Notes: generated from the sequence alone by a model not told the origin. A stretch of DNA of 19,751 nucleotides from Ruminococcaceae bacterium UBA6392 (GCA_002438685.1 DJQG01000018.1:1-19751), one strand, 5' to 3'. Shown: positions 7,326 through 14,884, numbered from the stretch's first letter. Made by a program: numbers and translations.

Positions 7326-8390
7326 TTATAAAAATTTGAATCCGGCCTTTTCGAGTCTGAAGCTGTCCGCGAGAGAACCCGTGACCCTGACGCTCCTGTC
7401 ATTGAACACGAACACCGCCTGCGCACCGTATTTTTCAAGCAGCGGCAGCGATTTTTCGTAACCGAGGACGAAGCACGCAGTCGAAAGCGCGTCGGACATA
7501 AACCCGTCGCTGCAAACGACCGTCACGCTGACAAGTCCGCTCTCCGCGGGATAACCCGTTTTCGGGTCGAGTATATGATGATATCGCACGCCGTCGCGGT
7601 CAAAATACCGCTCATAACTGCCGGAGGTCGAAACACATGTCGCGGGCAGAGTCAAAACCGCAAAGCTCTCGGTCGAGCTCTCCGAAAAAGGATCTCTTAT
7701 CCCGACGGTGAATTTTTCTCCCTCGCCGTAGAGAAGTATGCTCCCGCCGACGGAGACGACCGCGCGCTTTATTTTAGAACTTTCAAGCACTCCGCGCACC
7801 TCGTCGCAGGCAATGCCCTTGCCGACCGAGCCGAGGTCGAGCACCGTGCCCGACGGTATTTTTATGCCGTTTTCGTTTATCTCTATGGCGGAACCGGTGC
7901 CGTTGAGCGCCGAGTTTATTTCATCCTTACCGGGCACTCTCTCATTGCCAGTGCCGAAGCCCCAGAGATCGCTGAGCCTGCCGAGCAGAGGGTCGAATGC
8001 GCCGCCGCTCGACTTTCTCAGCTCTTCGCACTTCGAGAGCATATTCTCCATCTTCTTTTCGGGGTCGTTTATCTTTCCGTTCGCAGAGGACGAAAAGAGA
8101 GTTATCTTAACGCTCTGTCCCGCCGCGTCGTTTATCTCACTGACGGCGGATGTTTCGATATGGCGCGAGAGAAGCTTGTTCTCGAGCTCCGATATGCAGT
8201 CAAAAACCGCCTCGCCGACCTTTTTCGCGTCTTTTCCCTCGATGTCTGCGCTGACGGCGGTATTCATCATCGCAGACGAGGACGAGAACTCGCGACTCTG
8301 CTTTATGCCGTCGTATGCCACGAGACCGATTAATATAGCAGCCGCCGCGCACAAAAGCGCGATAATCAGCTTTTTCGAGCTTTTTTTCAT
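7326..8390 (-). CDS. apbE: FAD:protein FMN transferase ApbE
   Basis: ApbE uses FAD and Mg2+ to attach FMN to a Thr in S/T-G-A-T-type motifs of target proteins outside the cytoplasm. The 354-residue protein has a single N-terminal hydrophobic segment (about 8-26) with no clear lipobox, so it is probably a membrane-anchored or cleaved secreted form. Family landmarks are SGGAFDPLLG (128-137), DLGSVGKG (185-192), HHILDPKTGYP (271-281) and DALSTACFVLG (300-310), the last holding the Mg-binding Asp300/Thr304 region. Its targets RnfG (Thr162) and RnfD (Thr164) are encoded downstream in the same operon. CTCCCTCC at 8395-8402 (minus GGAGGGAG) is the ribosome-binding site. It is the first gene of the operon, with a promoter at 8437-8465. 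Confidence 0.93.
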   Translation of the reverse strand: MKKSSKKLIIALLCAAAAILIGLVAYDGIKQSREFSSSSAMMNTAVSADIEGKDAKKVGEAVFDCISELENKLLSRHIETSAVSEINDAAGQSVKITLFSSSANGKINDPEKKMENMLSKCEELRKSSGGAFDPLLGRLSDLWGFGTGNERVPGKDEINSALNGTGSAIEINENGIKIPSGTVLDLGSVGKGIACDEVRGVLESSKIKRAVVSVGGSILLYGEGEKFTVGIRDPFSESSTESFAVLTLPATCVSTSGSYERYFDRDGVRYHHILDPKTGYPAESGLVSVTVVCSDGFMSDALSTACFVLGYEKSLPLLEKYGAQAVFVFNDRSVRVTGSLADSFRLEKAGFKFL

Positions 8391-8436
8391 CGGTCTCCCT
8401 CCGCAGTCAAGACTTCCATATACCTATAACATATAT

Positions 8437-8465
8437 ATTTTACATTGTTTTTCTGCAAACTTCAA
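8437..8465 (-). promoter_or_regulatory. Promoter of the apbE-rnf operon
   Basis: On the minus strand TTGAAG (8465-8460), a 17-base spacer and TAAAAT (8442-8437) form a sigma-A-like promoter. The expected start is some 40 bases before the apbE ATG, with GGAGGGAG in between. No other promoter-like spacing this good was seen on this strand in the gap. Confidence 0.65.
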
Positions 8466-8563
8466 GAACTTAAAATTGTCATTTCCGACGGCGAAAAAAT
8501 ATAGAAATATTTCTTTATCGATACAAAAATTGTTTTTTAAGCTCGATGTACAAAAAAATACAA

Positions 8564-8590
8564 AAATTTTATTAAAACTTAATAAAATTT
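8564..8590. repeat. AT-rich 12-bp inverted repeat upstream of phoH
   Basis: AAATTTTATTAA at 8564-8575 pairs perfectly with 8579-8590 around a three-base centre. It ends 13 bases before the phoH -35. It could be an operator, an UP-element-like tract or a bidirectional transcription barrier; the sequence alone does not decide. Confidence 0.5.
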
Positions 8591-8603
8591 CGTCCTTTTT
8601 ATG

Positions 8604-8632
8604 GTGACAGAACTAAGAAAATATGGTATAAT
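8604..8632 (+). promoter_or_regulatory. Promoter of the phoH-recO gene string
   Basis: GTGACA at 8604-8609, a 17-base spacer and a perfect TATAAT at 8627-8632 form a sigma-A-like promoter. The leader to the phoH ATG is about 80 bases and includes CGGAG seven bases before the start. Confidence 0.75.
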
Positions 8633-8719
8633 CTAACAAAATATTTCGATAATATTATCAGTTATGACGAAAATTTATTTTGTGTAACGCTAATATAAAG
8701 CAAAATTCGGAGATAATCT

Positions 8720-9685
8720 ATGTTTGAACAGTCAATTAGCGTCGACAGAATGGAGCAGGCTGTAAGCCTGTTCGGCAGTTTCGACGAAAATATTAAAATG
8801 ATAGAAAAAGAGTTTGATGTCGGCGTCGTCAGCCGCGGCTCGGAGATAAAAGTCACGGGCGAGGCGGAGAACGTCTCAAAGGGCGTGCGCGCGATAAACG
8901 GACTTCTGATGCTCATCAACCGCGGTGAGGCGCTCAGCGATCAGAATGTCCGCTATGTCATCTCGCTCGTCAACGAGGGCAACGAGGATCAGCTCCCGCA
9001 GATGACTGCGGACTGCATCTGCATCACTTCAAAGGGCAGACCGGTCAAGCCGAAAACGCTCGGTCAGAAGAAATATATCGAAGCCATCCGCAAAAATACG
9101 GTCACTCTCGGCGTCGGACCCGCCGGCACAGGCAAAACTTATCTTGCGGTCGCCATGGCGGTGACGGCTTTTCGCGCAAAGGAAGTCAACCGTATAATCC
9201 TCACCCGCCCCGCCGTTGAAGCGGGAGAGAAGCTCGGATTCCTGCCCGGCGATCTTCAGCAGAAGGTCGACCCCTATCTGCGCCCGCTCTACGACGCGCT
9301 GTTCGATATGCTCGGCGCGGAGAGCTTTCAGAAACAGCTCGAGCGCGGTAATATAGAAGTCGCGCCCCTTGCATATATGCGCGGACGCACGCTTGACGAC
9401 AGCTTCATTATCCTCGACGAGGCGCAGAACACCTCGGTCGAGCAGATGAAGATGTTCCTGACCCGTCTCGGCTTCAACTCGAAGATGGTCGTCACGGGCG
9501 ATATCACACAGATCGACCTGCCCGACGGAAGGCGAAGCGGTCTCGTCGACGCGGTGAAGATTCTCAAAGATGTCGACGATATTCAAATCGTCAGGTTCAA
9601 CGAGCGCGATGTGGTCAGGCACAAGCTCGTTCAGGATATAATCAAAGCCTACGAAAAACACGAGGATGTGAAAAAAAGAAAATGA
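8720..9685 (+). CDS. phoH: PhoH-like ATPase
   Basis: A 321-residue cytoplasmic P-loop ATPase of the PhoH family, thought to act in RNA metabolism as a helicase-like partner of the downstream ribonuclease YbeY. The N-terminal part (about 30-70) has a KH-like look (VVSRGSEIKVTGEAENV). Walker A is GPAGTGKT (133-140) and Walker B is FIILDEAQN (229-237); conserved ILTRPAVEAGEKLGFLPGD (160-178) and VVTGDITQIDLP (257-268) complete the fold. The length is normal. It has its own promoter and overlaps ybeY by four bases (ATGA), which points to coupled translation. Confidence 0.95.
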   Translation: MFEQSISVDRMEQAVSLFGSFDENIKMIEKEFDVGVVSRGSEIKVTGEAENVSKGVRAINGLLMLINRGEALSDQNVRYVISLVNEGNEDQLPQMTADCICITSKGRPVKPKTLGQKKYIEAIRKNTVTLGVGPAGTGKTYLAVAMAVTAFRAKEVNRIILTRPAVEAGEKLGFLPGDLQQKVDPYLRPLYDALFDMLGAESFQKQLERGNIEVAPLAYMRGRTLDDSFIILDEAQNTSVEQMKMFLTRLGFNSKMVVTGDITQIDLPDGRRSGLVDAVKILKDVDDIQIVRFNERDVVRHKLVQDIIKAYEKHEDVKKRK

Positions 9686-10188
9686 GAGGCAAAGTTAAGG
9701 TAATTATCACAAACGACCAGCATGAGGTCAAAATACCGACAGGAGTAAGAATGCTCGTGCGCCGCGCTTGCACCGCGGTTCTGACACTCGAGGAGTTCAA
9801 CGATCCTGCCGAGATAAGCGTCCGCTTTGTGGACGACGAAGAGATACACAGACTCAACCGCGAATACCGCAACGTGGACAGGAGCACCGATGTGCTCTCG
9901 TTCCCATTGGGCGAAAACGGAGTGTATGACACAAATCTTGACACGGGCGCAAAGATGCTCGGCGACATAGTCATTTCTATCCCCCACGCAGTCAGCCAGG
10001 CCGAGCGTTTCGGTCACACGCTCCAGCGCGAGATAGCATTCCTTACAGTACATTCGATGCTCCACCTGCTCGGCTATGACCACGAGGGCGGCGGAATCGA
10101 GAGCGTACGCATGCGCGAAAAGGAGGAGACCGTCTTGACTCAGCTCGGTCTGCCCAGAAGCGGCAGCTACTATATGGGTGACGAATAA
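9682..10188 (+). CDS. ybeY: Endoribonuclease YbeY, rRNA maturation factor
   Basis: YbeY is a single-strand endoribonuclease involved in 16S rRNA 3'-end processing and ribosome quality control. The 168-residue protein has the zinc site HSMLHLLGYDH with His124, His128 and His134, and the conserved segments NRDTDVLSF-like (NVDRSTDVLSFP, 64-75) and LGDIVIS (93-99). The length is usual. It begins inside the phoH stop (ATGA overlap) and ends one base before dgkA. Confidence 0.95.
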   Translation: MRGKVKVIITNDQHEVKIPTGVRMLVRRACTAVLTLEEFNDPAEISVRFVDDEEIHRLNREYRNVDRSTDVLSFPLGENGVYDTNLDTGAKMLGDIVISIPHAVSQAERFGHTLQREIAFLTVHSMLHLLGYDHEGGGIESVRMREKEETVLTQLGLPRSGSYYMGDE

Positions 10189-10189
10189 A

Positions 10190-10678
10190 ATGAAAGGTCT
10201 GCTCAAGAGCTTTGTCTATGCGGGTTCAGGTATCATCACCTGCATCAGGCAGGAAAGAAATATGCGCGTGCACCTCGTGTGCATGATATATATGTATTCA
10301 TATCTCCTGATCTATGACTTCTTCGAGGTCTCGCGCACCCAGTTTGCGATAATTTTTATCGCAAACGCGATAGTCGTCATGGGCGAGCTGTTCAACACCG
10401 CCATAGAGGCGGTCGTTGACATGGCGGAGGAGAAGTTCAGCGAGAGATACAACCGCCTTGCTAAAATATCGAAAGATACCGCGGCGGGAGCCGTGCTTGT
10501 CGGCGCGATATTTGCCGTGTGTACCGGCATTGCGATTCTCGCTCAGCCCAACGCGTTCAGGGCGATGTTCGCCTACTACGCAGAGAAGCCGTATATGATA
10601 GCTGTATTGATCGCCAGCCTTGTGCTGAGCTTCACTTTCATATTCACGGGCTTCAACTTCAAGAAAAAAGACAAATAA
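10190..10678 (+). CDS. dgkA: Diacylglycerol kinase family protein (likely undecaprenol kinase)
   Basis: A 162-residue integral membrane kinase of the DagK_prokar family; in Gram-positives these usually phosphorylate undecaprenol to recycle the cell-wall lipid carrier. The active-site helix is ANAIVVMGELFNTAIEAVVD (58-77) with Glu66, Asn69 and Glu73, followed by KISKDTAAGAVL (92-103). After the usual three helices there is an extra hydrophobic stretch (about 137-155) ending in FNFKKKDK. The ATG at 10190 is chosen; a GTG at 10178 in the same frame lies inside ybeY without a good ribosome site, whereas GGTGA lies eight bases before the ATG. Confidence 0.9.
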   Translation: MKGLLKSFVYAGSGIITCIRQERNMRVHLVCMIYMYSYLLIYDFFEVSRTQFAIIFIANAIVVMGELFNTAIEAVVDMAEEKFSERYNRLAKISKDTAAGAVLVGAIFAVCTGIAILAQPNAFRAMFAYYAEKPYMIAVLIASLVLSFTFIFTGFNFKKKDK

Positions 10679-10692
10679 TATATAAAAAATCA

Positions 10693-10722
10693 ATGACCGC
10701 TGACTGTCATATCAGCGGTCAT
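10693..10722. other. Intergenic stem-loop between dgkA and era
   Basis: ATGACCGCTGA at 10693-10703 pairs perfectly with 10712-10722 across an eight-base loop. No T-run follows on the plus strand, and the era ribosome site GAGGAG begins six bases later. On the minus strand a T-run follows, so it would terminate only leftward transcription. It is best read as an intra-operon RNA hairpin or mRNA stabiliser. Confidence 0.55.
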
Positions 10723-10739
10723 CTATATGAGGAGAAGTT

Positions 10740-11639
10740 ATGACTCAGACAAGAACCGCTTTCATCGCAATAGTCGGCTGCCCGAATGTCGGCAAGTCGT
10801 CGATACTCAACCGCCTGCTCGGTCAGAAGGTCGCCGTCGTGTCGCCCAAGCCGCAGACCACGCGCACGAAAATAATGGGCGTGCTGACCGAGGACGAGGT
10901 TCAGCTCGTTTTCACCGACACCCCCGGCTTCCACCGTCCGCGCACGAAGCTCGGCGAAAAAATGATAAAGGCGGTCAGCGACAGTATCTCGGGCGTTGAC
11001 GCGTGCCTTTTCGTTGTTGAGCCCTCGGGTGAGCTGCGCGACGCGGAAAAAGATCTTCTCAAGAAGTTCAAGGACGAGAAAATGCCCGTCATTCTCGCCA
11101 TAAATAAAATAGATTCAGTCAAGCAGAAAGAGCTGCTTATCGAGCGCATGGCGCAGTTCTCCGCGCTCTATGATTTCGAGGCAATAGTCCCCTGCTCCGC
11201 GCTCAAGGGCGACGGGTTCGGCGATCTAAAAGACGAGCTGTTCAAGCAGGCTCAGCCCTCGCCGCATTTCTTCCCCGACGACACTCTGACCGACCAGCCC
11301 GAGCGCATGCTCGCCGCCGAGATAATCAGAGAAAAGCTTTTGAATCTCCTTGACGACGAAGTGCCGCACGGCGTTGCGGTATGCATAGAGAGAATGCATG
11401 AGCGCGAGGACTCGAATATAACCGATATTGACGCCACGATCTACTGCGAGCGCGAGAGCCACAAGGGCATAATAATCGGCAAAAAGGGCGAGATGCTCAA
11501 AAAAGTTTCGACAAAGGCGCGCGAGGATATGGAGCGCTTCTTCATGTGCAAAATCAATCTCCACTGCTGGGTAAAGGTCAAAGAGGGCTGGCGCAACAGA
11601 GAGGGACTCATCCACAATTTCGGGCTCGACAACGAATAA
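10740..11639 (+). CDS. era: GTPase Era
   Basis: Era binds the 3' end of 16S rRNA and helps assemble the 30S subunit. The 299-residue protein has G1 GCPNVGKS (13-20), the G2 PQTTRTKI segment (38-45), G3 DTPGFHRP (60-67), G4 NKID (122-125) and G5 SAL (153-155), then a C-terminal KH domain with GIIIGKKGEMLKK (243-255) and KINLHCWVKVKEGWR (271-285). The length is usual. GGAG lies six bases before the ATG. It belongs with phoH-ybeY-dgkA in the typical Firmicutes order. Confidence 0.97.
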   Translation: MTQTRTAFIAIVGCPNVGKSSILNRLLGQKVAVVSPKPQTTRTKIMGVLTEDEVQLVFTDTPGFHRPRTKLGEKMIKAVSDSISGVDACLFVVEPSGELRDAEKDLLKKFKDEKMPVILAINKIDSVKQKELLIERMAQFSALYDFEAIVPCSALKGDGFGDLKDELFKQAQPSPHFFPDDTLTDQPERMLAAEIIREKLLNLLDDEVPHGVAVCIERMHEREDSNITDIDATIYCERESHKGIIIGKKGEMLKKVSTKAREDMERFFMCKINLHCWVKVKEGWRNREGLIHNFGLDNE

Positions 11640-11661
11640 AATTTTTCCTATCATAAATGCG

Positions 11662-11696
11662 CCGTGCAGTGAAAAAAATATTTTTACACTGCACGG
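11662..11696. other. Stem-loop between era and the yqzL-like gene
   Basis: CCGTGCAGTG at 11662-11671 pairs perfectly with 11687-11696, and the A/T-rich interior (AAAAA against TTTTT) can extend the stem past one mismatch. No T-run follows on the plus strand; instead GGAGGAG overlaps the 3' edge of the stem. It is more likely an mRNA structure affecting downstream translation than a terminator. Confidence 0.5.
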
Positions 11697-11724
11697 AGGA
11701 GCGCACATAGCGCGTTTATCATAG

Positions 11725-11895
11725 ATGAAAAATACGGACAAAAACACGGTTCAGAATGCATGGAACGCCTTTGAAATGAGCGGCAGGGTCGAGGACTATC
11801 TCCGCTATGCAAAGACGAATATACGCGCGGGAGGTGAAGCAGCGAGTGCAGACGCAGACAGAGGGGCTGATAATCAAGTCCCGCGATATCAATGA
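11725..11895 (+). CDS. YqzL-like small protein
   Basis: A 56-residue frame from ATG 11725 to TGA 11895, in the slot between era and recO where Firmicutes carry the small gene yqzL. Residues 11-28 read NAWNAFEMSGRVEDYLRY, which resembles the YqzL pattern of W-x-x-F-x-x-[ST]-G-x-[IV]-x-x-Y-L. Function is unknown in the family. The frame is preceded directly by an in-frame TAG, so this ATG is the first possible. The C-terminal third overlaps the start of recO by 50 bases and is of poor complexity; the conserved part lies before the overlap. The nearest Shine-Dalgarno (GGAGGAG, 11695-11701) is 23 bases upstream, with a small GCGC hairpin in between. Confidence 0.7.
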   Translation: MKNTDKNTVQNAWNAFEMSGRVEDYLRYAKTNIRAGGEAASADADRGADNQVPRYQ

Positions 11896-12589
11896 AAATG
11901 ACACAGTCGTCAAAATTCTGACAGGCGACCTCGGGCTCATCTCCGCCTTTGCCAACGGCACGAAGAAAGTGAAGAGCCGAACCGCGAGCGCCGCCGTTTC
12001 GCCGATGACCTACTCCCGCCTGACCCTCTATCGCGGGCGCGAGAGCTACATAGTTGACGATGCAAAAGCGATAGACGTGTTTTTTGGGCTGCGCGAGGAC
12101 ATTGAAAAATTATCGCTTGCAAATTATTTCTGCGAGCTTGCGGGCGAGTTTTCGCCCGAGAACACCGAGGCTCACGAATTCTTGAGCCTGACGCTGAATT
12201 TACTGCACCTGCTGTCTGAGGACAAGCGGAGCGCGGATTTCTTAAAACCCGTCGGCGAGCTTCGTATGCTCGCACTCGCGGGCTATATGCCCGACCTCGC
12301 CGGATGCCAATCCTGCGGGAACGAGCTGCCCGACGAGCCTGTTTTCAGCCTGCGCCATGCGGGATTTTTCTGCCGTAATTGCGCACCCGACGGCGAGGGA
12401 ATACCCGTGACGCCCGGCGTGATAAACGCCATGCGTCATATCTGCACCTGCGATGACCGCGCGCTTTTCGCGTTCCGTATGCCGGACAGCTCGCTGAAAA
12501 TCCTCGGCGATATCACCGAGCGCTACCTGCTTCTCCAACTCGGGCATAAGCTGAGAACACTGGATTTTTACAAGAGCATAAAGATGTGA
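11846..12589 (+). CDS. recO: DNA repair protein RecO
   Basis: RecO helps load RecA onto SSB-coated DNA in the RecFOR pathway. The 247-residue protein opens with the OB-fold signature TEGLIIKSRDINENDTVVKI (5-24) and has a zinc finger at C154, C157, C176 and C179 (CQSC and CRNC). The start chosen is GTG 11846, because a near-perfect GGGAGGTGA at 11829-11837 lies eight bases before it and the protein then begins just ahead of the conserved TEG; an ATG 39 bases further upstream has no such support. The start lies inside the yqzL-like frame. A shared terminator follows. Confidence 0.93.
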   Translation: MQTQTEGLIIKSRDINENDTVVKILTGDLGLISAFANGTKKVKSRTASAAVSPMTYSRLTLYRGRESYIVDDAKAIDVFFGLREDIEKLSLANYFCELAGEFSPENTEAHEFLSLTLNLLHLLSEDKRSADFLKPVGELRMLALAGYMPDLAGCQSCGNELPDEPVFSLRHAGFFCRNCAPDGEGIPVTPGVINAMRHICTCDDRALFAFRMPDSSLKILGDITERYLLLQLGHKLRTLDFYKSIKM

Positions 12590-12618
12590 GTTGAAACACA
12601 AAAAATTCAATAAAACAT

Positions 12619-12649
12619 CAGCCGGGCGGATATCCGTCCGGCTGTTTTT
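12619..12649 (+). terminator. Terminator after recO, probably shared with the convergent gene
   Basis: CAGCCGGGCGGA (12619-12630) pairs with TCCGTCCGGCTG (12633-12644), with one G-U pair and a two-base loop as drawn, then five T. It is 30 bases after recO and directly abuts the stop of the minus-strand DUF4830 gene at 12651, with a T-rich run on that side too, so it can serve both. Confidence 0.88.
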
Positions 12650-12650
12650 A

Positions 12651-13157
12651 TCATGTCGTGCTCTCGCTCTGCGCGGCATTTTTTGTTGGGAAATCGAAGC
12701 CATGCATGAAGCCGTCAAGCTCGGTCGAACAGATGTCGCCGCCTATCACCGCGCCCTCGTAGACGAGGATATTCGCCTGCACCGTCCCGCTGTCGCCCTC
12801 ATAGCCGGGGTAATTTTTGATGTTGTATGTCCAGCGCTTTGCGCGCTTTCCCGCATACGGCGTCAGGTCGAGATGCTGCGCTTTCTGAATCTCATTGTAT
12901 TTTTCATATCCCCTGTCGAACTCGGCGGGGATTATAACCTCTGCGACCTCGACCGGGTCCTCCTCGATATCCCAGCCGAACTGGGACAGAAACGCCGCGC
13001 GTTCCGAGGCGTTTGACGCCTTGAGGCTTATCGCGTTGTCGCTGACCGCGGGCTTGCCGCGGTTTATCAGCAGCACCACAGCCGCCACGGCGAGCACCGC
13101 CGCGAACGCAGTCAAGGCAATTTTCAGCTTTGAGGATTTTATCGAAAATACAAACAC
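12651..13157 (-). CDS. DUF4830 domain-containing membrane-anchored protein
   Basis: A 168-residue protein with a short basic N terminus, one membrane helix (about 12-32), and an external domain. The run SERAAFLSQFGWDIEEDPVE (51-70), then VIIPAEFDRGYEKYNEIQ (74-91) and KRWTYNIKNYPG (106-118 region) match my recollection of the DUF4830 family of Clostridia, which has no known function. It starts at GTG 13157, with GGAG four bases upstream, rather tight. It is convergent with recO and divergent from the ceramidase-like gene, so it is a single-gene unit. Confidence 0.75.
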   Translation of the reverse strand: MFVFSIKSSKLKIALTAFAAVLAVAAVVLLINRGKPAVSDNAISLKASNASERAAFLSQFGWDIEEDPVEVAEVIIPAEFDRGYEKYNEIQKAQHLDLTPYAGKRAKRWTYNIKNYPGYEGDSGTVQANILVYEGAVIGGDICSTELDGFMHGFDFPTKNAAQSESTT

Positions 13158-13225
13158 TTTTCTCCGCCCCTTCGCGCTTATAAAGATAGTTGATATATAT
13201 GCTCATTTCTCCCGCTTTATCACGG

Positions 13226-13253
13226 TTGACAAATCTTGCTGAAATGGTAATAT
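13226..13253 (+). promoter_or_regulatory. Promoter of the ceramidase-like/LCAT-like unit
   Basis: TTGACA at 13226-13231 is a perfect -35; TAATAT at 13248-13253 is the best -10 with a 16-base spacer. The ATG follows about 40 bases later with CGGAGG between. Confidence 0.7.
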
Positions 13254-13294
13254 TATACTGTAACTTATTTCACATTTCGGAGGCACGAAAAAGC

Positions 13295-14884
13295 ATGAAA
13301 AAATGCAGTCTCATCCCCTTTGCCGTCCTCGCCGCAGCTGCGGGCGCAGGCGCGGCGGTCGGCAGAAAATTAAAGACCGACAAGGCTTTCCGCCGTGACT
13401 TTGACGACGCTGTCGGAAAAGGTATTCTCGCCGCCGTCGGCAAAATTGCCGACAAGCTCCCCGAGCCGGACTTCGGTGATGTCTCGAACTATCATAGCCG
13501 CAATTTCTATCCCGGTCACGCCGAATTTGCATCATCGGGCAAGCGCGGTTCAAGATGGCGTCTCGGCTACGCCCGCCGCAGCCTCGTTCCCGACGACTAC
13601 AATCAAAAGGACTACTACATAGCGGGCTATCTCTCCTATCCTCCTAATATAATGAGCGGGGTTATCGACGACCAGGCGGTGCGCGTTATCTGCCTCGACG
13701 ATTCGAGTGGACGCGGGAGCGTGGTTTTTGCCGTCATTGACTGCGTCGGAATATCCGGCACGGACATACGCCGCATACGCGAGAGACTTGCGGACTTCGC
13801 AAAAGAAAATAATATTATTTCCATCAATATTTCCTCCATCCACTGCCACAGCGCGATTGACACGCAGGGTCCCTGGGGCGATCTGCCGAAGATGCTCAAG
13901 AACAATGTCGAGGCGACCAAAGACGGACGGTATGACGATATAATTTCCGGGCGCGACCCCGAGTTCATGGAGAATCTGTTTGAAAAGACCGCTGACGCGA
14001 TAAAAGAGGCGTTTGATTCCATGCAGCGCGGAAAGCTCACCTATGTGCGCACCGACGCTATCAACTTCGCGCGTGACAAGCGCCCGCCATATATTTGGGA
14101 CAAAGATATAGTCCGCCTGCGCTTCATCCCCGACAACGGCTCGGAAGAGACAATAGCTGCGTTCATGGCGGCTCACCCGACCGCGCTCGGCGCGAAGAAC
14201 ACCCTGCTCAGCTCAGACTACATCGCATCGATGGAGCAGGAGATAAACAAAGCGGGCAAGAATTTTATATTCTTCCAGGGCGCGGAGCTTGCGATAGCCC
14301 AGCAGCGTGACTGCATAACCGAGAATGACGGCTCGGGGGGCTGGCAGGAATACGGCAAGACGCTTGGACGCTTCCTGCTTTCTATCCCGGAAGAGGACGA
14401 GAGGCGCGTCGCGACTTTTATAAATATTAAAAACCGCGAAATATTCATCCCGGCAGACAATCCGATACTCATCGCCGCCGCAAAAACAGGACTCGTTGAC
14501 AACACCGTTCTGCACGACCCGAACGAAAAATCCGGCTACTGCTTCGTCAGCGAAGTCGGCTATGCGGAGATCGGCAAGGAGCTGTCCCTCGCGCTCATCC
14601 CCGGCGAGCTTGCGCCCGAAATTCTGCTCGGCGGCGCATACGGCGCGGACGAGAGCTTCAACCGCACCGCGTGGGAATATCCGCCCATGCGCGACATGAT
14701 CCCTGAGGGCAGAGAGCTGAGCGTTATAGGTCTGTGCAACGACGCTATAGGATATATCCTGCCCGACAACGACTACGGCAGCGTTATAGCAAAAGACCAC
14801 TACGAAGAGGCTGTCTCGGCGGGAAAACGCGCGGGTTCTACAATAACAAAAGCTTTCGGAGAGCTTGTGAAGAGTCTCCGATAA
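13295..14884 (+). CDS. Neutral/alkaline ceramidase-like hydrolase
   Basis: A 529-residue protein with a hydrophobic N-terminal segment (about 5-22) that may be a signal or membrane anchor. The body resembles the neutral/alkaline non-lysosomal ceramidase family: a WRLGYARRS start, SIHCHSAIDTQGPWG (181-195) matching the THTHSGPGG-like zinc motif with His183 and His185, AAHPTALG (292-299) with His294, FFQGAELAIAQQ (326-337), LIPGELAPEILLGG (434-447) and IGLCNDAIGYILPDNDYG (478-495). Members hydrolyse amide bonds of lipids such as N-acylsphingosines; substrate here is unknown. The family is only moderately matched, so a related amidase is possible. The ATG at 13295 is chosen since CGGAGG lies 11 bases upstream; the frame is open further left but crosses the promoter. 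The next gene starts 26 bases on. Confidence 0.8.
   Translation: MKKCSLIPFAVLAAAAGAGAAVGRKLKTDKAFRRDFDDAVGKGILAAVGKIADKLPEPDFGDVSNYHSRNFYPGHAEFASSGKRGSRWRLGYARRSLVPDDYNQKDYYIAGYLSYPPNIMSGVIDDQAVRVICLDDSSGRGSVVFAVIDCVGISGTDIRRIRERLADFAKENNIISINISSIHCHSAIDTQGPWGDLPKMLKNNVEATKDGRYDDIISGRDPEFMENLFEKTADAIKEAFDSMQRGKLTYVRTDAINFARDKRPPYIWDKDIVRLRFIPDNGSEETIAAFMAAHPTALGAKNTLLSSDYIASMEQEINKAGKNFIFFQGAELAIAQQRDCITENDGSGGWQEYGKTLGRFLLSIPEEDERRVATFINIKNREIFIPADNPILIAAAKTGLVDNTVLHDPNEKSGYCFVSEVGYAEIGKELSLALIPGELAPEILLGGAYGADESFNRTAWEYPPMRDMIPEGRELSVIGLCNDAIGYILPDNDYGSVIAKDHYEEAVSAGKRAGSTITKAFGELVKSLR

Larger units (their letters stand above)
8391..8719. other. Divergent intergenic control region, Rnf operon versus phoH
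   Basis: A 329-base AT-rich region. It holds a leftward promoter for the apbE-rnf operon (8437-8465), a 27-base AT-only-like inverted repeat (8564-8590), and a rightward promoter for phoH (8604-8632). I see no gene and no recognisable riboswitch; the predicted apbE leader is only about 40 bases. The phoH leader is about 80 bases. Confidence 0.7.

Noticed and set aside
7575..8333. Plus-strand open frame of 252 codons opposite apbE
   Set aside because: Antisense to apbE, which has all family motifs. No ribosome site or promoter of its own.
8391..8719. Riboswitch (for example FMN-type) ahead of the flavin-dependent operon
   Set aside because: The predicted leader before apbE is only about 40 bases, too short, and none of the conserved FMN-element segments is visible.
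10693..10722. dgkA-era hairpin as a rightward terminator
   Set aside because: No T-run follows on the plus strand and the era ribosome site comes directly after; the gene order implies transcription continues.
13550..14176. Minus-strand open frame of 208 codons opposite the ceramidase-like gene
   Set aside because: Antisense shadow; the plus-strand frame carries conserved-looking family motifs.
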